64,000 nt of DNA, from positions 1 through 64,000 of the forward strand of contig CALKOU010000015.1 of NCBI GenBank assembly GCA_938092005.1, read 5' to 3'. Positions 62,101 to 64,000 of this stretch are shown here, piece after piece. Under the pieces are notes generated by a model. The model ran no database searches and was not told the DNA's origin. It worked only from the letters and a program-made list of their open reading frames with translations. Within the stretch, counting starts at the first letter, position 1. The number at the start of each line of letters is the position of its first letter. This DNA is from an uncultured Flavobacteriaceae bacterium. Lineage in GTDB: Bacteria > Bacteroidota > Bacteroidia > Flavobacteriales > Flavobacteriaceae. The position numbers were made by a program, and so were the translations under genes.

Positions 62101-64000
62101 AACGTCCCCGATCCGTCTGTTGTCCATGCTAGCGTAGTTTCAAAGTCTGCGGCTGCGTTAAGTACTACATTTTGATCTTCACAAACTGTTTGATCAACTC
62201 CGGCATCCACAACGGGTGCCTGAGCAAACGTAAGTACTAAGGTGTCTTCTTCTGCTTCGAGACAAGGAGTTAATGGATTTGCAATAAGTGTTATGGTAAC
62301 TTGACCATTCGTATAATCTTCTGCAGATGGATAATATGTTGTTGTTGTCGTACTGGTCGAAGCAAAAGTTCCAGAACTACTTGAAGAGCGCCATTCCACG
62401 GAGCTATAATTTTCTAGAAGCAATGGATTTATTGAAATGCCTGGTTCGTTGGTACAATAGTTCTGTGTATCATCCAAGTCTACAACAGGTGTTGGGATAA
62501 TATCAATACGCTTTGTGTCAAGTACGTCGGGGCAACTTCCATTTCCAGTACCTGTTAGCGTAAGGATGAAGAATCCATCGGCTTTATCTATATCACTTGG
62601 GGTGTACGTAGCATTTAAACTGTTTTGCGCTTGCCAAGTGCCCGTGCCATTCGATGTCCAAATTAATGAAGCAGTATTTGTTTCGGTTGCATCTGTAATA
62701 ACATAATCGCTATCAACACAAAGGGTGTCATCGGCACCTGCGTATACGGTTGCACCTTCTGTAAGTGTTAGTCTAAATGTTTGTGGTACGTTTTCAGCTG
62801 CCAAACATGGGCTGTCTGCAACAGCAACCATTGTTAGGTCAACAAAACCAGCGGCTACATCTGCAGCTGTTGGTGTGTACGTTGGGTTTTGAATATTCAA
62901 ATTGCTAAATGCACCTGTTCCAGTTGTGCTCCAAATTACATTTGCTTCATTTCCATTTGTTGTAACTCCAGCAATGGCGTATGGTGCACTATCACAGCTT
63001 TCTGCGTCAGTTGCAAAGGTTACAATTTCGGGGAGTTGCGTTACTGTGATTTCAAGATCTTGTGATAAGGAAGTAGTACAGGGGTTTAAACCAGTTGCTG
63101 TTACTCTCAAGCGTACTAATTCGCTATCTGCTGCGGGTTCATAAATTGGATTTTCTGAATTTCCGCCTGAAACTATAGTACCACCACCACTTACAATTTC
63201 CCAAGTTATGGTGTCGGCATTTGCTATTGTAGACGTTATGTTTAGCTGTGCGCCAAAACATATAGTTGTTTCCGATGCACTCAAGTCTATTGTTGGTGTT
63301 GGGTCAATAACTAAACCAAAGCTGTCTGAGGCTGTTGGGTTAATGCATGCTGCTTCAGCGTCTACGCTTAGTGTTAAGATAGCTCCACCATTTAAAACAT
63401 CTCCTGAACCAGGGGTGTATGTTGGTGCTTCTTCTTCGTCATCAGAGAAAACACCATCTCCTGAACTTTCCCATAAATAACTTACAACATGCTCATCAAC
63501 GATCTGACTTGCGTCAAAGGAATAGGTATCTGTTGCACATATCGTAGCTGTATCTGGGGTAATAGATACGGTTGCTTTTGGCGTAATTGTTAGTGTTAAA
63601 ACATCAGCAATTGGGTTTACACATGGAGCAACAGCATCGGCTGTTAATGTAAGTACGACCGATCCCGCATTGATATCAGCTTGTGATGGTGAATAGGTGG
63701 TATCTAAAGCTCCTGCATTTGTAAACGTACCCGAACCGTTGGTTGTCCAAGTTGCCCCACTAGAAAAGGATAATGTGGCTGTGTTGGTTTGGTATGTTTC
63801 ACCTTCGCAAATGGTAGTGTCGTCACCTGCTTCTACGTCAGGTTGGTTTTGAATGGTCAAAACCATAATATCGGTAACAGGAACAGCACATGGACTTTCC
63901 GGTTGTGCTGTCAGTACTAGCACGGCCTCTCCAGCTAAAATTTCAGCTACAGAAGGTGTAAATGTAGGCGTTAGTGTCGTGCCATTGGCAAAAGTACCAC
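53148..64000 (-). CDS. Giant SprB-like surface adhesin with C-terminal T9SS sorting domain; 5' end beyond window
   Basis: At least 3616 residues; the frame is open to the right edge, so the true start is outside. Order from N to C: 22 full Ig-like repeats of about 90 residues (57890-63850), a linker around GTDTVCEGDTTTYTL, nine repeats of a second class of about 98 residues (54985-57625), one SprB repeat (54670-54900, ACYGERTGEIKVE), a DxDxDG calcium-type segment (54357-54500), a PKD domain (53445-53705, WDFGDASP) and the gliding-motility C-terminal domain (NTFTPNNDGINDRIGPEF to the end, about 53148-53445). The last is the type B sorting signal for type IX secretion. It should be exported by the gldKLMN machine and held on the surface for adhesion or gliding. 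The SprF-like gene follows with a 4-base overlap. Confidence 0.9.
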   Translation of the reverse strand, partial: GTFANGTTLTPTFTPSVAEILAGEAVLVLTAQPESPCAVPVTDIMVLTIQNQPDVEAGDDTTICEGETYQTNTATLSFSSGATWTTNGSGTFTNAGALDTTYSPSQADINAGSVVLTLTADAVAPCVNPIADVLTLTITPKATVSITPDTATICATDTYSFDASQIVDEHVVSYLWESSGDGVFSDDEEEAPTYTPGSGDVLNGGAILTLSVDAEAACINPTASDSFGLVIDPTPTIDLSASETTICFGAQLNITSTIANADTITWEIVSGGGTIVSGGNSENPIYEPAADSELVRLRVTATGLNPCTTSLSQDLEITVTQLPEIVTFATDAESCDSAPYAIAGVTTNGNEANVIWSTTGTGAFSNLNIQNPTYTPTAADVAAGFVDLTMVAVADSPCLAAENVPQTFRLTLTEGATVYAGADDTLCVDSDYVITDATETNTASLIWTSNGTGTWQAQNSLNATYTPSDIDKADGFFILTLTGTGNGSCPDVLDTKRIDIIPTPVVDLDDTQNYCTNEPGISINPLLLENYSSVEWRSSSSSGTFASTSTTTTTYYPSAEDYTNGQVTITLIANPLTPCLEAEEDTLVLTFAQAPVVDAGVDQTVCEDQNVVLNAAADFETTLAWTTDGSGTFLNNVSNTLNPTYVPSAADVANGSVKLTLTATGNASCDPSIDDLTVSFAQNPEVIIGSDLTFCENDTVTFSDVTYTNVAGILWQTSGLGVLSNETTANPSYTPALNEIGVVEFNLTVQAEAPCTDSQTFTKSVTFVAAPTVNAGADIAACETDGTITITDATATAGANVSWRVITGGSTLLNNTSLTPSYTPTAQDYINGEVRLELRAFGTNGCADATDELIIALTPTPIVDAGVDATVCQDASFTTTSAAVIHSNNFIWSTPDGSGTLVAATNDLTAIYTPAANEVGTIRLVLTAQADNGCSAVITDELLLTINPPATANANTDQELCVGDIVTLSGAVTNQSAYEWSTTGSGSFVPSINDLNAQYQPAPSDFANGSVTLTLTATGLDGCTDISDSMVANFAPIPEVFAGNDAEICVGEAYDLTDATTINGQNIQWTAVDGDGSFDNLNSVNTIYTPGSQDLIDGTVTLRLTATGINPCDTVVSDEVTLVITALPELTVQSSFDICEGAFTITGTNATNYDTIDWQIINGDGSLQFSDQLVPVYTTGANDATNGSVTLRATVAGQGACTAATAQKDVTLTVNPSGAVNAGLDMVTCEGNPYTFNNGAVVAAVENIRWTHDGIGTISSGQNTMTPTYTPANGENGIITFTLEADEISPCNGVLSDNLTLELVANPQADAGASFTTCAGDIALNGVVSNASGFAWSGGNGTFTPDNTSSLVPVYSPTVQELDQGFVSIILTADPNVPCATQSTSLITVYFETAVSIDAGPATASVCAGDSYPLDLATISDAASITWSTSGSGSFSPTENDPNPIYTPSATDIANGEVILKLSADGNSNCPTVTDEIVLSIQPLPQISILESSVIFCNDATSINITGVSGEHYDPLSLKWTTNGEGTFVDDTVLNPVYFPQGADLIDGVTLYVQVTGEDNKACSNAISTDEIAVIFTPAPEVYAGANAEICLTESTYTISDATKGDGASIEWTTSGTGSFDNSLTLNPTYTPSALDIVNGTVELTLVGTGGLGCTTVDDKLTLTLTKNPTITLSQNIFTNCSNEIEVPITGVTIQDQSSIIWSHNGQGSFKVSNTALNQVYVPGGNDIDQGVTLTLTAYGNGACTTPTVEQISLNFVDEVIVDAGTDQIAICANETFQISNVTVANAISYEWTNTGGDGVFSETTTNLNPIYTPGPNDISNGSVNLRLTGYGQGNCTDVYDEITLTIDPTVNAFAGNDTLLCSSETSFTLSDAFATNQQAVSWSRADGSTDGFTDVSAVQTQYFFSSEDKTAGFVTLVLRGFGDASCSNTVEDSITLTFVPEVELFAGADASVCYGSPYVVNDATVTANSYDAISWSTSGSGILRFANTISPEYTPSAGDLASGNNQVTLTMSVTPKSECGAAPMTSAMTLTIDQNVTGTGLIQGTDTVCEGDTTTYTLTGLSGETNYNWIAPAGATIISGQGTDGIVVTFDSYNQNTSVQLTVIASNDCPNSDNTIVLDIDVSADPELALISGSNQAELCYNESLTPVVYELKGGTDDVSIEWFVGGVLTTAPTGISFVENATTVEINGAPNATITSDTTYTYKLTATTVGCTNTDIKTGEITLKATPSIGLEAGSDDDQSICEGDAISDIRYTLSNVNDYTFNWTGSTPVGFTINYDALNDVLIISGVSQNISQETIYTYSILPENTTTGCTGEAVNGQITVNADGELTLDSSNINQTLCENDAIDPILFTIGGDATNVTLTSTTADDLSWINLSVSSGVVTLSGTPTVDISSTTEYNFTVTTIGSGCQEESISGKITTTPTPRIEPSATNTGALSQVACEGTPIQTITLDLVDVAPNPAVTVTNLPEGVYFNTIGNTVEIAGTPLNVTRLSSYNFIVSVASVNGGCVGTIVGNIQVHAQDEFSISTPGTDFSTYCVGDPIAPITYQYAGGTVGASIQWEENGVAIGSNPQGISTNFGANSVTISGSYNIASNSSNVYTYTITSVNSGLCSTASVSGALTFEPKSELFVHASSNQLNQQLCEGEAISDIVFEASSDVDAVRLSWDNVPNGVSGQFNVATGLFTISGSAQNINTDTSYTYTVIAKNQSTGCTSEVQTGILQVFANHELRLVSGSTTASQVICEGTQLPFDIVYEFVGGATSAQVAGLNGTGFNWVISGSQLIISGASIQDITTDTVLNYVVETTGNSCDNVSIGGKITLKPDSQLEHVLASGATNQIICEGDAIDDILYEVTEGFWDYTVSGLPNGVSHSIDTTTNIITITGTPSENITSDQTYNYVIKAFNETSCDSPELNGIINVTAGPALTNTGSSATLDQAVCIDTAIDKISLKFTNSTVPTVSSLPAGLATQVVGDVLEITGSIATGGTYNFNVTANNAVCTNTIAIPIKIEVQPNFSILSQTEADYNENLTPDNGKSRVKNIACYGERTGEIKVEMSDNSITYLYSWTGPNNYSNTTTSNVISNLLPGTYTVSVSAIQTSDCSVSETFVVREPDPLQIVTNEIIPVSCDGVDDGVVSVTAKGGNTDFYKQLTWYHFEEGSSCFTYEIRLKDADNDGIFDIVDADIDNDNITDNGKVDSNNDGIMDSADTDLDGAIDPNYELSSISYQNCGSAQFTNLSLVIDDFSSNGILLVCARPNSVSSNDNLDHDLDSTTSPISSVTITGGDTSCSSGNWVEVSELRGSSYGSGLKKGLYKVILKEVEFSTNIEYCEIEKTFEVAKNEITYANIEVSNSYCVSSSGYIDLDVNATAANVYFYYNTNRVPDINVSIISETFAATRYRINILNPVDGASLEIQDEFGCGVVINSDLLDISVNDPSFNYTSPEFESYGTISERTGVSFTLEGINSYDRIEWDFGDASPIEIGVRTSHQYQAEGTYDVTLTAYNSSGCFKTSVQEITIGKGYSLLMPNTFTPNNDGINDRIGPEFTGLKEVNFYVYNKAGVLIYEEIKSENGLVVTAPIVIDGWDGSNSDPNSNYYVYKIIATRLNDEIVTDVGTILLLK
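54985..57625 (-). repeat. Nine tandem class-2 repeats within the giant adhesin
   Basis: Period about 98 residues with QxxCEGxAIxxI near the start, GLPxGV or similar in the middle, ISGxP, TxxTxYxYTV, then a second cysteine and SGxI. Quite different from the class-1 repeats in motif order, so the stalk is built of two domain types. Confidence 0.8.
57890..63850 (-). repeat. 22 tandem class-1 Ig-like repeats within the giant adhesin
   Basis: Each repeat spans about 90 residues (about 270 bases): PxVDAGxDxTxCEG near the start, WxTxGxGTF in the middle, NPxYTPSxxDxxNG, VxLTLTAxG and a second cysteine near the end. One cysteine at each end suggests one disulfide per domain. A further partial repeat reaches the window edge. 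Repeats are diverged, so the nucleotide repeat is imperfect. Confidence 0.85.

Noticed and set aside
56800-63480. Many plus-strand open frames opposite the giant adhesin
   Set aside because: Val/Ser/Thr-rich products arise from the complement of Thr/Asn/Asp-rich repeats; each corresponds to one repeat unit and none has a promoter.
53148-64000. Possible CRISPR or DNA-level satellite array at the right end
   Set aside because: The period of about 270-295 bases is one protein domain per unit, the units are diverged, and the frame is open throughout. No short identical repeats with spacers are present.

Overview
The window comes from a Bacteroidota chromosome, most likely a marine member of the Flavobacteriaceae. 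Evidence: a complete gldK-gldL-gldM-gldN set (the core of the type IX secretion system and gliding motor), a PorP/SprF-type protein paired with a giant SprB-like adhesin carrying the gliding-motility C-terminal sorting domain, a DnaE fused to a DnaQ-like exonuclease, and promoters of the Bacteroidota kind (TAnnTTTG near -7, often with TTTG about 19 bases upstream) instead of Shine-Dalgarno-led genes. Coding density is very high: there is no gene-free stretch above 300 bases. The longest gap, 51614-51882, is AT-rich and holds only a weak promoter candidate.

Layout. 1-3545 (+): end of a sugar-acid (probably alginate/uronate) catabolic cluster: SDR reductase, KDG kinase, KDPG aldolase, fructose-1,6-bisphosphatase. 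3614-7844 (-): rpsP-rimM followed without a gap by a TonB-dependent receptor resembling the PQQ importer PqqU/YncD and a PQQ-type sugar dehydrogenase. 7997-12887 (+): dnaE, trxA, tRNA-Asp. 13044-18156: DUF983 protein, MscS-type channel, orphan LytS-type histidine kinase, GYDIA-type GHMP kinase and HMG-CoA reductase (mevalonate pathway). 18260-20531 (+): peptide transporter and periplasmic thioredoxin. 20516-25034 (-): surE, small membrane protein, lpxB, NlpC/P60 lipoprotein, comEC. 25161-27299 (+): tail-specific protease. 27304-34287 (-): purH, mreB, mreC, mreD, mrdA, rodA (cell shape). 34328-36769 (-): GAF-domain protein and groES-groEL. 36862-41045 (-): miaB, sigma-54 activator, lptE-like, TPR-like, secG. 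41120-42090 (-): two-part YeeE/YedE sulfur transporter. 42257-50544 (+): topA, a ureohydrolase-fold protein that has lost metal ligands, then gldKLMN. 50576-52077 (+): FAD oxidoreductase and a small conserved protein. 52135-64000 (-): SprF-like protein and the giant adhesin, whose N-terminal part lies beyond the window.

How it fits together. Much of the window serves the cell envelope: lipid A, LPS transport, Sec translocon, rod-shape complex, peptidoglycan hydrolase, and a type IX secretion motor with a candidate surface-adhesin cargo and its outer-membrane partner at the right end. The left end gives a route from uronate sugars to pyruvate and glyceraldehyde-3-phosphate, with fbp next to it to send triose phosphate back to hexose.

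Most notable points: (i) a PqqU-like receptor paired with a PQQ-type dehydrogenase and joined to a ribosomal operon; (ii) a probable pseudo-arginase between topA and gldK; (iii) a DnaE whose PHP active site is eroded while a DEDDh exonuclease is fused in front; (iv) the giant two-repeat-class adhesin; (v) intrinsic terminators whose U-tract runs directly into the next start codon. Family names come from recognising sequence motifs by eye; no database search was run.
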